Source: an uncultured Eubacteriaceae bacterium
Lineage (GTDB): Bacteria > Bacillota > Clostridia > Eubacteriales > UBA1433
DNA: 53,144 nucleotides
NCBI GenBank assembly: GCA_937880125.1
Contig: CALFLU010000031.1
Span: 1-53,144, forward strand
Direction: 5' to 3'
The position numbers were made by a program, and so were the translations under genes. Of this stretch, positions 37,970 to 45,986 are shown piece after piece. Below the pieces are notes generated by a model. That model was not told the DNA's origin and searched no databases. It saw nothing but the letters and a program-made list of their open reading frames with translations. Position 1 is the stretch's first letter, and each line of letters starts with the position of its first letter.

Positions 37970-38002
37970 GCATTCTTTTTGCATTTTCATCGATAAAAAT
38001 CA

Positions 38003-38028
38003 AAAACAGCACAATAATGCACTGTTTT
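38003..38028 (-). terminator. Terminator at the end of the Rhs array
   Basis: Minus-strand AAAACAG-T-GCA/TGC-TGTTTT with a bulged T, followed by TTGATTTTTATC. It marks the 3' limit of the minus-strand Rhs/immunity array. Confidence 0.65.
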
Positions 38029-38077
38029 GATCAAAATTTACCAAAAAGTCCCAGTTGAAGCCACGAAAACACCGTTT

Positions 38078-38917
38078 TTACATAACGTCCCAATGGTCTT
38101 TTTGGGCGCTGAGTCTGCCTGTGGGGCTATACTCATAGTCCGCTACTTTCTTACTGCCTGCTCCGTCGTAGCTGACGGTGATGGCAAACAGTTGGTTATG
38201 GGTATTATAGGCGTAGTTGATTTCTATCAGGTCGGTGGTTTGGTTTTCCTGCCCGCTCACTGCGCCGCCTCGATAGGACAGTTGTGTGATATTGGACAGT
38301 GCGTCGTATTCGTAGTTGACTACGTCTCCGTTTTGCACGTATTGTTTCACACGGTTCAGTCCGTCGTAGGCATAGCTGCTTTGGGTTACGGGGGTTTCGT
38401 CATTATTTTTATAGTCTTTCATCCACAGGCAGTTACCTGCGTCGTCATAGCCGTAGGTGGTATAGTGCACGTCTTGCCCTGCGGCGTTTTTCTCATACAC
38501 CGCTCGCACAATCTGCCCTTTGGCGTTATAGCTGTACCAGTTCGTTGTTCCGTCTTGTTTCGTTTTACTGATCACGTTACCGTTTCTGTCGTAGCTGTAG
38601 GTGGTTTCGATGCTTTTTACCACGCCGCCTTCCGTCCCTGCTTCCTTGTCGCTGACAAGGTTGCCCACGCTGTCAAAGGTACTGTAGCGCACCAGCCCTC
38701 TCGGGTTCACGCTTCTGTTTTGCACGCCCCCTTCCACCTCATGGTCATAGCTGTACGTGGTTACCAGGTCTTTGCTTCCGTCATACTGGCTTACGCTCAA
38801 CAGTCTCGACAGGTTATCATAGCTATAGGCGGTCGTTTTTCCTTCTCCGTCCGTCTTGCTTGTCTGAAGAATGTCCCGCCCGTTCTTTTTCCCGTTTTCC
38901 TTTGGAATCTCCCGCCT
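38078..38917 (-). pseudogene. Rhs YD-repeat fragment
   Basis: The minus-strand frame, open from 38917 to 38078, encodes about 12 YD-type repeat units (e.g. YSYDNLSRLLSVSQYDG, YSYDRNGNVISKTKQDG, YAYDGLNRVKQY, YEYDALSNITQLSY, YEYSPTGRLSAQKDH). It starts at the Rhs seed repeat (IPKENGKKNGRDILQT) right after a stop, and it ends abruptly without the Rhs core motif or any toxin tip. So it is an internal piece of an Rhs shell protein, truncated at both ends. Rhs shells enclose C-terminal toxins. The first ATG in frame is at 38800, with no ribosome site. Confidence 0.85.
38863..38908 (-). repeat. Rhs seed repeat, copy 2
   Basis: 46 bases, 45 of them identical to 42985-43030. On the minus strand it codes IPKENGKKNGRDILQ of the Rhs shell. 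It directly precedes the YD-repeat fragment. Confidence 0.9.
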
Positions 38918-38920
38918 TCA

Positions 38921-38951
38921 GGAAGAAAGCAGGCACTGCCTGCTTTCTTCC
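38921..38951. repeat. Perfect palindrome at an Rhs junction (1)
   Basis: 31 bases: a 15-base arm starting GGAAGAAAGCAGGCA, one central C, and its exact reverse complement. It stands 13 bases past the stop of the double-CXXCG gene and just before the Rhs seed. No T tract follows, so it is not a standard intrinsic terminator, although it may end transcription or block readthrough. Confidence 0.9.
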
Positions 38952-38963
38952 TTGCCCACACGC

Positions 38964-39632
38964 CTACTCTTTCTTCTTCCGTGGCTTTTTAAACATCTCT
39001 TTTAAGTTTAAATCTTCTACACCATATATATATGCGTCTCTTCCCATACTGGCATTAATATTTTTAAGACTGTTTCTATAAATTATCTCCAATAGTTTTT
39101 TTGTGCAAAAAATCATATACTTATTATGCTTTAAACGAAACAAATCCGGGAGCGGTTTATCCTCCGGGTAATCCAGTATCAGTTTGCCGAAATCCTTAGG
39201 TTGTTTATCAAACTTCATCACACCGCACTCAGGGCAATCGCTGACTACCTCCAATCCCATTCGCTGATAATCCATTTCCAATACCGTCTTAGGACGCATT
39301 ATGTAATATCCGTCATGTTCTTCCGCTCTGCTGTTTCCTTTGGGGTCATACAGCTCTACGGGCAGCAAATCCATTTGCGCATTTGCTTCACTTTCCAGTA
39401 TGTTGACAGCTTTCTGCGACAAAAGGGTGTATGGATGGTGCCCACATAACATAAAATCAGGATACTTTCCCTTTCCCTGCGCTATCATTTTTACGGGATT
39501 TTCTTTTAGTCTGGGCAATTGCAACATACCGCATTGCGGACAGTCATAATACTCCAGAGAGCTTGGCAAAATCGTCGGCGCGTATATATAAATATTCGCT
39601 GAGCTTGGCAATATATTAAAAAAACTTTCCAT
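38964..39632 (-). CDS. Double-CXXCG motif protein, probable immunity-type
   Basis: This 222-residue protein has two CPxCG zinc-knuckle motifs, YDCPQCGMLQL (about 29-39) and SDCPECGVMKF (about 131-141), separated by about 100 residues; I recognise this as the double-CXXCG family found as multiple copies beside Rhs and other polymorphic toxins. No membrane helix or signal. The ATG follows a GGAGAAAAAAATG context. No toxin gene precedes it: directly upstream is a degenerate Rhs seed. So it may be the surviving immunity half of a lost cassette. Role inferred from context. Confidence 0.6.
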   Translation of the reverse strand: MESFFNILPSSANIYIYAPTILPSSLEYYDCPQCGMLQLPRLKENPVKMIAQGKGKYPDFMLCGHHPYTLLSQKAVNILESEANAQMDLLPVELYDPKGNSRAEEHDGYYIMRPKTVLEMDYQRMGLEVVSDCPECGVMKFDKQPKDFGKLILDYPEDKPLPDLFRLKHNKYMIFCTKKLLEIIYRNSLKNINASMGRDAYIYGVEDLNLKEMFKKPRKKKE

Positions 39633-39706
39633 TTTTTTCTCCTTTAACCATGATATTATGCGATTATATTTTTATCGAATCTGATTAAAATACGGTAAGT
39701 CAAACC

Positions 39707-39807
39707 CTCCGCCCGTTCTTTGACCCTCTTTTCCTTTGGAATGTTCCTACCGTAATTACAAGACATTCCTATCTGATAGACAAAGGGCGCGCAATGCGCG
39801 CCCTTCC
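39707..39807 (-). repeat. Degenerate Rhs seed plus palindrome, copy 3
   Basis: 39734-39807 matches 43022-43095 with 6 differences in 74 bases and includes the palindrome AAGGGCGCGCA-A-TGCGCGCCCTT (39784-39806). 39707-39733 is a diverged Rhs seed (IPKE still readable). Unlike the other two copies, no Rhs coding sequence follows on the minus strand. Confidence 0.88.
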
Positions 39808-39808
39808 T

Positions 39809-40804
39809 CTAAAGGTTAGTATTTCTTTCATCTTTCTTTTTTTTTAGCAATTCCGAAAGTTTCTCCTGAATACCCCTGTGATAAAAGGCATATCTGTCTA
39901 TCGCTATTTTTTCAAAAAACTTCCAAACTGTTCCGGGCAGATTACCTTTATCTAGCGGCGTGCTTTCCAATTCGGGCGGCTTTGCGTTTGCAAAGTTCCC
40001 TACATACATCAAGTGTTTGGGGAGTTCTCGTTTTGATAAAGCAGAGATAGCTAAGCGGTACTCAGGTATCCTATCCTCGCTTCCTGCCGTCTGTGCTATA
40101 CGTTCTATTTCATCTGCAGTAAGTATTTTACCATATCTCATAATCACCCTTTCCCTCATTGGTTCCTTATATCTGTCGAAGAATACTTGAATGTATTCTA
40201 ACGCATCAAAGTCTTCTGTTGTTTGCGGAAGTTGCTCGTTTGCACTCAACTTTAACCGCATAATTGGATTAATATTTTCCCATGGTTCCCCCCACTTGTA
40301 TTCATCTACTTTTTGCAATAAAATCCACCTTCCTTTTAATCCCAATATTTCTGCTTCTTCACTTTCCAAGGGTAGTGCAAATACATCCCCTATCTGCCAG
40401 GGGCAGATGTAAGGTTCTTTTTTGCGAATATTCTTTTCTTTCGGCTGCGGAGAGAGTAGTTTTTCTCTCAATGCATCTAAAACTTTCTCTCGTTGTTTAT
40501 AGAGTTTCTCTCCCTGCTCTTCCCACAGTGCCATACCTTGTCGTTTATCGATAATCTCCAACGCTTTTTCTTGTACGGCAGGAATCATCCTGCCGTAACG
40601 GTGCTGACTATCGGCAAGAGCAAGCCAAAACACGGCTGCATCTTCTTCAAAATCTAAGGCATCTATAAATTCTTCCGTCATCTTTTCTGTCAGTTCTTCG
40701 TTTGTATACTGATTCTTTTCGTTTTCTTCCAGCAGTTTTTTGTATTCGTCTCGAACATCCAGTGCCAGATCATCATCATACAGCTTTACGCCCCATGCGC
40801 CCAT
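39809..40804 (-). CDS. DUF4259-like / Imm26-like immunity-type protein
   Basis: This 331-residue protein begins MGAWGVKLYDDDLALDVRDEY, a motif of a family (DUF4259-like) frequent beside toxins, followed by VFWLALADSQHRYGR and, from about 135, an Imm26-like segment with QIGDVFALPL. This order suggests two fused small domains. It lies 24 bases after the DUF1629-type gene and directly before a palindrome. ATG after AAAGGAGGT. A role in immunity is inferred from the neighbourhood; it could also be a general stress protein. Confidence 0.6.
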   Translation of the reverse strand: MGAWGVKLYDDDLALDVRDEYKKLLEENEKNQYTNEELTEKMTEEFIDALDFEEDAAVFWLALADSQHRYGRMIPAVQEKALEIIDKRQGMALWEEQGEKLYKQREKVLDALREKLLSPQPKEKNIRKKEPYICPWQIGDVFALPLESEEAEILGLKGRWILLQKVDEYKWGEPWENINPIMRLKLSANEQLPQTTEDFDALEYIQVFFDRYKEPMRERVIMRYGKILTADEIERIAQTAGSEDRIPEYRLAISALSKRELPKHLMYVGNFANAKPPELESTPLDKGNLPGTVWKFFEKIAIDRYAFYHRGIQEKLSELLKKKKDERNTNL

Positions 40805-40828
40805 GGTTTACCTCCTTTATAACATACC

Positions 40829-41374
40829 TCACCCCTCGCTGTCCCAAACCTCTTTGAAAATAAATCCTGTCAGCCCGTTCTCCAAAACCGTTTGTCTAAA
40901 GTCATCCGAAACGAACTGATGCGCCAATGGTTCATCAATTATTTTAAATAAATTTTCATTGCGAACTTTGTCTTCATGAAAAGCATATTTTTCAAAAAAC
41001 ATAATCCTTTTGCCGTCAGAAAATGTTATAAATTTTGCTTGTTCATAATCGATACAGTCAATAACGCGCATTACATTAATCGCATAATAGTTCCCTTCTT
41101 TGTAATTCAACGGTAATATTTCTGCAGTATCCGTCAAATATTTCCCCAACACGCTGAGCGCTTTTTCATCAAACACAGGGATATGCGTATAAAAATTTGG
41201 TGCATTGCTGAAAGGCAACTTTTTTTTCGGATTCAACTTTACCACTTCATCGGGTATCCATGTATGAATTTGACTTCTTCCATCAAAACTTATCACTTTT
41301 TCTCTACTCCAGAACACTTTTGGATATAATCCTTGATAGTTCTCCACATCAAACTCTAACATCCATATTTTCAT
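40829..41374 (-). CDS. DUF1629/Imm11-type immunity protein, likely partner of the AHH toxin
   Basis: This 181-residue protein has the pattern of the DUF1629/Imm11 family: WIPDEVVKLNPKKKLPFSNA (about 42-61), HIPVFDEKALSVLGKYL (about 67-83), LPLNYKEGNYYAINVMRVID (about 89-108). It starts 11 bases after the stop of the Rhs-AHH gene with a GGAGAAAAAAAG site, the usual place for a cognate immunity gene. It probably neutralises the AHH nuclease by binding; that is inference from position. Confidence 0.72.
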   Translation of the reverse strand: MKIWMLEFDVENYQGLYPKVFWSREKVISFDGRSQIHTWIPDEVVKLNPKKKLPFSNAPNFYTHIPVFDEKALSVLGKYLTDTAEILPLNYKEGNYYAINVMRVIDCIDYEQAKFITFSDGKRIMFFEKYAFHEDKVRNENLFKIIDEPLAHQFVSDDFRQTVLENGLTGFIFKEVWDSEG

Positions 41375-41385
41375 CTTTTTTTCTC

Positions 41386-42981
41386 CTATCGCATCATAAA
41401 TGTTCCGTCAATCAATTGCTGCCTGATAAGCGCTAAAATATTTTCGGCATCTGTTTTTGAAGTCGCACCACGGAGCATTTTATTTACTTTGTCATAATAC
41501 ATATCCGTATGCAAACTCGGATGATACGTTGTGCCGACGATTCTGTTATCTGCTGACAAAAACACTCCATTCGCAGCATCATTAACATCAATTCCAAAAT
41601 ACTGCAAAATACTCCTTGCCTCTTCAGCCTTAGGCGAGCCTCCTGCTACAATGTGATGAGCATGATTTTTGTAACCTGGTTCCTCCATACCGGCTTCTTT
41701 CATATGATTCCGCAAAATTTTTGAATTTGGCTTCGACAAAGCCAGCGCTTCACTCATAAATGCGGTTCCCGGACTCTCTTGCATAAGCTTTTTGCCGAGT
41801 TCTGCGGTATATTTCAAGCCCTCTCCGAGTGCAATTCCTTTCGCCGACCCTTTTGTCACACTTACTGCTTCTACCCCTCTCGGCGATTGATTCAACAATT
41901 GGCGCACTTGCTGCCTGACGGTCACATGAAAGCTATCCTGAGGAGCGAGAAAACGAGATACTTTATCCAACACAGGTAAACTGGATGTAGGCGCTATCTT
42001 TGTTATTGCTTTTGTTATCAATCGAAGCGCAGCTCTGATAAAGTTACCAATAGGGTTATGCCCCGTAGGATCCACATAGTTCACAGGGTTGTTGCCCGTG
42101 TAGCTGTATAGGTTCTGACTCTGCGGATTAAAAGCCTCCCCGGTGTAGGTATCCCTTGCCGTAAACTGCCCCGTCTTGGCATTGTAGTACCTTGCGTTCA
42201 TGTAATACAGGTTGCTCTCTTCATCATACACATGCCCTGTATACGTCGCCTCATTGAGGAAGTTCACTTCCCCCGTCTTGATCTGGTTACCGAACTCATC
42301 ATACACATACCCTGTTGTCTGTGTACCCGTTGTATTTAGGATGTTCGTTACACTGCCTCGTATGTCGTAGTTAAAGGTATAGTAGCCGTTTAGATAGTTA
42401 CTGCCGTTGGCGTCCTTTTCATACCTTGCGCTCAGCAGTGTTTCTCCGCTTGGGGTTAGGATGTTTTCAATGAGCTTGTTATGGTCATTATCCGATACAA
42501 AGAGGATACTCTCTCCTACATAGTAGTAGTTTCGTTGGGTTGTGGTAACGTTGGGGTTATTGTTGGGGTCCCCGCTTGTCAGCACCACGTCTTTCCTGAC
42601 TCTTTGTCCTTTGCCGTTATAGGTATAGTCCCCGCCCTTTTCCTGATAGGTTTGTTGGTTCAATGGCACATTTACACTTTGCACCACATTGCCCTGTCTG
42701 TCCTTTACGGCGGTGATGGTTCCGTTTAAGATAGAGCTGTTATCCACACTCAGCAGGTTTCCCGCTTTGTCATGATTATAGACTTTGTTTTCCGTCTTGA
42801 CAAGCGGTCCCGATACATAGTATCCCGGGTAGAGGTACATTTCTTCTTTTAAGTCTTTTAACGGCGTTACGATACTCTCACTCGTCAAGTCTCCGTTGGC
42901 GTTATAGCTCAGGGCAGAGGTAACGGTTTTATTTTGTCCGTCTATGACGATGCCTTTGGAGGTAGACCCCGCCTTTTTGAC
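41386..42981 (-). CDS. Rhs tip with C-terminal AHH nuclease toxin domain, orphan
   Basis: The minus-strand frame is open from 42981 (just after a TAA) to 41386. It contains several YD-like units, then the Rhs core DEFGNQIKTGEV, YYMNARYYNAKTGQFTARD, YSYTGNNPVNYVDPTGH, after which the toxin begins. The tip ends in NHAHHIVAGG, FGIDVNDAANGVFL, and YHPSLHTDMYYDKV, the pattern of AHH nucleases (HNH/EndoVII superfamily). No ATG, GTG or ribosome site is seen at the front; only a TTG at 42888 is available. It lacks the Rhs N-terminus and export part, so it is probably a silent displaced tip, or needs fusion to a main Rhs gene. Confidence 0.85.
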   Translation of the reverse strand, partial: VKKAGSTSKGIVIDGQNKTVTSALSYNANGDLTSESIVTPLKDLKEEMYLYPGYYVSGPLVKTENKVYNHDKAGNLLSVDNSSILNGTITAVKDRQGNVVQSVNVPLNQQTYQEKGGDYTYNGKGQRVRKDVVLTSGDPNNNPNVTTTQRNYYYVGESILFVSDNDHNKLIENILTPSGETLLSARYEKDANGSNYLNGYYTFNYDIRGSVTNILNTTGTQTTGYVYDEFGNQIKTGEVNFLNEATYTGHVYDEESNLYYMNARYYNAKTGQFTARDTYTGEAFNPQSQNLYSYTGNNPVNYVDPTGHNPIGNFIRAALRLITKAITKIAPTSSLPVLDKVSRFLAPQDSFHVTVRQQVRQLLNQSPRGVEAVSVTKGSAKGIALGEGLKYTAELGKKLMQESPGTAFMSEALALSKPNSKILRNHMKEAGMEEPGYKNHAHHIVAGGSPKAEEARSILQYFGIDVNDAANGVFLSADNRIVGTTYHPSLHTDMYYDKVNKMLRGATSKTDAENILALIRQQLIDGTFMMR

Positions 42982-42984
42982 TTA

Positions 42985-43030
42985 TCTGAAGAATGTCCCG
43001 CCCGTTCTTTTTCCCGTTTTGCTTTGGAAT
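42985..43030 (-). repeat. Rhs seed repeat, copy 1
   Basis: 46 bases, 45 identical to 38863-38908. On the minus strand it encodes IPKQNGKKNGRDILQ, but in a frame different from that of the AHH tip that follows. Confidence 0.9.
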
Positions 43031-43068
43031 GCCCCTACCGTAATAACAAGACATTCCTATCTGATAGA

Positions 43069-43095
43069 GGAAGGGCGCGCATTGCGCGCCCTTCC
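43069..43095. repeat. Perfect palindrome at an Rhs junction (2)
   Basis: 27 bases: 13-base arm GGAAGGGCGCGCA, one central T, and its exact reverse complement. It stands 6 bases past the Imm26-like stop. Near-identical copy at 39782-39807. Confidence 0.9.
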
Positions 43096-43100
43096 ACGTC

Positions 43101-43697
43101 CTACAGCGGCTCCGCTAAACTGCTGTCAATAATGAGCTCTCGATTTATTTTTGCAGCAATTCCCGAAACGGTACTTACTCCAGCCAATCCAATTAATGCA
43201 GGTCTTTTTGTCAATTCTTTTCCATATTCGTCATAATACTTTTCTCGAAAAATATCATAAAATCCATAATCAAAATCTTGAAATATTTCTTCCTTTATGC
43301 GCCCTATATTATAAAAATATCCTCTTGTCCAATATTCCCTGCCCACCATATCAGGGCGTAATAATAATCTCTTCACATCAGGTGTAAACTCAACATCTTC
43401 CACCGATTTCGCCTTATCGCGAAAGATTAATATCACACTAAGGTTGTCTCCATCCATATTGTTGATTTTGCTATTGACCACCAAGCCGTAAAAGTACAGT
43501 CCTTCCCTCGGGCTGAGTAAAAACACATCGCCTTTTTCAGGCTGTATTCTTTTGCGTTTGATGACCTTCAGTTGGTATTCTTCGATTTTCAACGTATCCA
43601 ATCTATCCAGTTCTCGCCGGATTTCCGCCGGCTGTTCGTTATAGCGCTTTTTCCATTCCCTTGAAAGAGGATTATCTGTTAAATTATTGAGTTTCAT
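43101..43697 (-). CDS. Imm26-like immunity protein
   Basis: This 198-residue protein has the Imm26-type beta core: GDVFLLSPREGLYFYGLVVN (about 56-75) followed by LSVILIFRDKAKS. The C-terminal 50 residues end in INRELIIDSSLAEPL. There is no toxin gene directly upstream. The start ATG has no strong ribosome site and may depend on reading through the small frame that ends inside it. Role inferred from family resemblance and the Rhs setting. Confidence 0.6.
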   Translation of the reverse strand: MKLNNLTDNPLSREWKKRYNEQPAEIRRELDRLDTLKIEEYQLKVIKRKRIQPEKGDVFLLSPREGLYFYGLVVNSKINNMDGDNLSVILIFRDKAKSVEDVEFTPDVKRLLLRPDMVGREYWTRGYFYNIGRIKEEIFQDFDYGFYDIFREKYYDEYGKELTKRPALIGLAGVSTVSGIAAKINRELIIDSSLAEPL

Positions 43698-43842
43698 AGC
43701 AAATTTTCTGCTCCTTCGCCTTCTTATTTTTTACTAATTTTTCTTTAAAATGAGCAGCAACACGCCCTTGCTCTATCACTATAATAACCAGACCCATCAC
43801 GATTAGAATATTTTTCTGACTCCCTTTACATATCTCTTTCAT
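43684..43842 (-). CDS. Possible small membrane peptide
   Basis: A 52-residue frame (MKEICKGSQKNILIVMGLVI and on to a lysine-rich tail, stop at 43684) has one hydrophobic segment (12-23) and then a basic helix. It overlaps the end of the TPR-like gene and the start of the Imm26-like gene. A GGGTGG site is near the ATG. Could be a tiny immunity or anchor protein or a chance frame. Confidence 0.3.
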   Translation of the reverse strand: MKEICKGSQKNILIVMGLVIIVIEQGRVAAHFKEKLVKNKKAKEQKICYETQ

Positions 43843-44533
43843 TGCCACCCGTCCATCTGCTCAGCAAAGGCCAAAAGGAATTGTTTTCTTGACGAATTGA
43901 ACCTATCAGTTTATCTATCTCTTCCTTCTTCCCTTCCTGCTCATATATTAAGCACATATAATACGTCGAAATTGTCTTCAATGGCATTCCGTAAAGATGT
44001 CGCTTCACATCAAAATATTGTTCCTTCACATCTTCATAATTCTGTTTGTGATAGGAATCTGCCATACGGGTAACCAAATATAGATTAAAATATTCACCCG
44101 CTTTTGCGCGATGCTCCAGCTCTTCAATATTTTTTGCTAAAGATCCATATATTTCCGCCGCTTCTGTCACTTCGCCATGCACGAACAGTAACAACGTATA
44201 ATTAAATTCAATCATTTGCGGAATGATATCTAATCGCCCTTTCGAGTCTAATATCATCTGTTCATAATACTCTTCACGATAGTGTCTTACCCATTTTAAA
44301 TCATTCATTCCAAAATAACTGTAAATTAAGTACCAACCCCTTATCTCCAACGTCATTCCGGGAATATGGTTATATGTCAACAACAATTTAATTGCTTCGC
44401 GGTGGTCTTCTTTTTCATAACACGCATTCAATTTTTCTTGTATCGCTTTACCTTTTCTACCGCTGAACACGCCTTGGATTATAAAAAATAAAAACACGGC
44501 TATGCCAAACCCAATTATCATTTTGCCTGCCAT
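43826..44533 (-). CDS. Membrane-anchored helical-repeat protein, unknown
   Basis: This 235-residue protein starts with one membrane helix (about 4-23, MIIGFGIAVFLFFIIQGVF) and continues with TPR-like helical pairs (KLNACYEKEDHREAIKLLL, AAEIYGSLAKNIEELEHRA, MADSYHKQNYEDVKEQYF). No catalytic motif seen. AAAGGAGAAAAAC precedes the ATG. It is the first gene of the minus-strand Rhs array, next to tRNA-Ala. Such anchored TPR proteins occur as immunity-type genes, but no family is recognised. Confidence 0.6.
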   Translation of the reverse strand: MAGKMIIGFGIAVFLFFIIQGVFSGRKGKAIQEKLNACYEKEDHREAIKLLLTYNHIPGMTLEIRGWYLIYSYFGMNDLKWVRHYREEYYEQMILDSKGRLDIIPQMIEFNYTLLLFVHGEVTEAAEIYGSLAKNIEELEHRAKAGEYFNLYLVTRMADSYHKQNYEDVKEQYFDVKRHLYGMPLKTISTYYMCLIYEQEGKKEEIDKLIGSIRQENNSFWPLLSRWTGGNERDM

Positions 44534-44659
44534 TGTTTTTCTCCTTTAGTTTTGTTTTTCATATTTGGTCGTCTATACGACAGCTCATCATCTGCTGCCA
44601 TAAAACAGACCTTATGCACTTGTTTCCATATTTTTAGACATTTATATGCTTTTAAAACA

Positions 44660-44692
44660 AAAACCGCCACAGTCAATGACCGGAGCGGTTTT
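44660..44692 (-). terminator. Terminator after tRNA-Ala
   Basis: AAAACCGC/GCGGTTTT with a 17-base loop; on the minus strand it lies 13 bases after the tRNA and is followed by TGTTTT. Confidence 0.7.
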
Positions 44693-44704
44693 AGATTTTC
44701 TGTA

Positions 44705-44780
<76 letters not shown>

Positions 44781-44933
44781 ACAGTGCAAATCATTGTATC
44801 GCATTTGACCGATGTTTTCAAGCATTTCCCGGGAAATTTATCAGGAATTTCTCATTTTGTTTTTCGCGGCAAGGGCCGATGCTGTTTCTGCGATGAATTT
44901 CGTTTACAAAACCTTCGTTCTTTTTTTATTTTA

Positions 44934-44942
44934 TGCTATAAT
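44934..44942 (+). promoter_or_regulatory. Promoter of the 2-hydroxyacid dehydrogenase/nitroreductase operon
   Basis: TGCTATAAT (44934-44942) is an extended -10 box; a TTCGTT at 44914 would be a weak -35 box. Confidence 0.6.
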
Positions 44943-44964
44943 GAAAAAAATAGGAGGTGTATCT

Positions 44965-45942
44965 ATGACTAAAATTGTTATCTTCCCGATGAAGCCCGGC
45001 ATTGATGAACCACGCTCGGCTGCGCTCGATCGGCTGGCGGACGATTTTCCCCAATGCAATATTGTCTATCCCGAAACGGTAGAGGAATTGTATGCCGAAT
45101 TGCCCGACGCAGAAGTTTTTGCAGCTTATTTTGTAACCAACGACATTTTGGACAAGGCGCCGAACTTAAAATATGTATGCGGCTTTTTGGCGGGTGTTGA
45201 CAAACTTCCGCTCAAACGCTTAGAAGAAAGCAACATTCTTCTGACAACCGGCCGCGGCATTCACCCGATTCATATGACTGAATATACGATTATGATGATG
45301 ATTATGGCAGCACGCGACATGGACAAATTGCTTGCCGAACAAAAAAACCACGGTTGGGGTTCCACTGAGGTTTTTGTTCAAGACCAGATATATGGAAAAA
45401 AACTCGGCATATTGGGTGTGGGCGCCATCGGAAAAGAACTTGCCAAGAAAGCTTCTATGATGGGCATGGAAGTTATTGGCGTGCGCAAAAATCCTGAGGC
45501 TGTGGAATATGTATCCGAAATGTATGGCATGAAAGAGGGCTTTGACGTGGTGTGCTCCACTTGCGACTACATCGTCAATTTGCTACCGCACACAGCCGAA
45601 ACCCACAAAGTCATTTCCAAAAAATATTTTGATATGCTCAAACCCACCGCCTGTATGATTAATATCGGGCGCGGTGATACCGTAAATGAAGAAGATTTAT
45701 ATAACGCCCTTATAAACAAGCAATTCAAACGCTATATCACAGATGTATTTGAGAAAGAACCGCTGGATCCCGACAGCAAGTTTTGGGATTTGGACAATAT
45801 CATTATCACGCCGCACGTTTGCGGACCCAATGTTACCTACATGGACAAAGCATACCCCATCGTTAAACATAATATTGAGTCTTATCTCAATAAAGAATAT
45901 GATAAAATGCTCAATTTGCTCTCCTATGAGCGCGGATATTGA
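44965..45942 (+). CDS. D-isomer-specific 2-hydroxyacid dehydrogenase
   Basis: This 325-residue enzyme has the NAD motif KLGILGVGAIGKELAKKA (about 146-163), YIVNLLPHTAETHKVI, INIGRGDTVNEEDL with the catalytic Arg region, and IIITPHVCGPNVTYMD with the catalytic His. Its N-terminal half (GFLAGVDKLPLKRL) is closer to phosphoglycerate-dehydrogenase-like or glyoxylate-reductase types. ATAGGAGGTG precedes the ATG at 44965; a longer frame from 44812 runs into the promoter. It is followed by two nitroreductases with short gaps (44 and 17 bases), so likely one operon. Confidence 0.92.
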   Translation: MTKIVIFPMKPGIDEPRSAALDRLADDFPQCNIVYPETVEELYAELPDAEVFAAYFVTNDILDKAPNLKYVCGFLAGVDKLPLKRLEESNILLTTGRGIHPIHMTEYTIMMMIMAARDMDKLLAEQKNHGWGSTEVFVQDQIYGKKLGILGVGAIGKELAKKASMMGMEVIGVRKNPEAVEYVSEMYGMKEGFDVVCSTCDYIVNLLPHTAETHKVISKKYFDMLKPTACMINIGRGDTVNEEDLYNALINKQFKRYITDVFEKEPLDPDSKFWDLDNIIITPHVCGPNVTYMDKAYPIVKHNIESYLNKEYDKMLNLLSYERGY

Positions 45943-45986
45943 TGGTAAAAGAGAGAAAATAAACTACGATTTCGGAGGTAAAAAAC

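Noticed and set aside
38027..38992. A 321-residue plus-strand frame with hydrophobic look.
   Set aside because: Antisense to Rhs YD repeats; hydrophobicity comes from the complement of Tyr/Asp codons.
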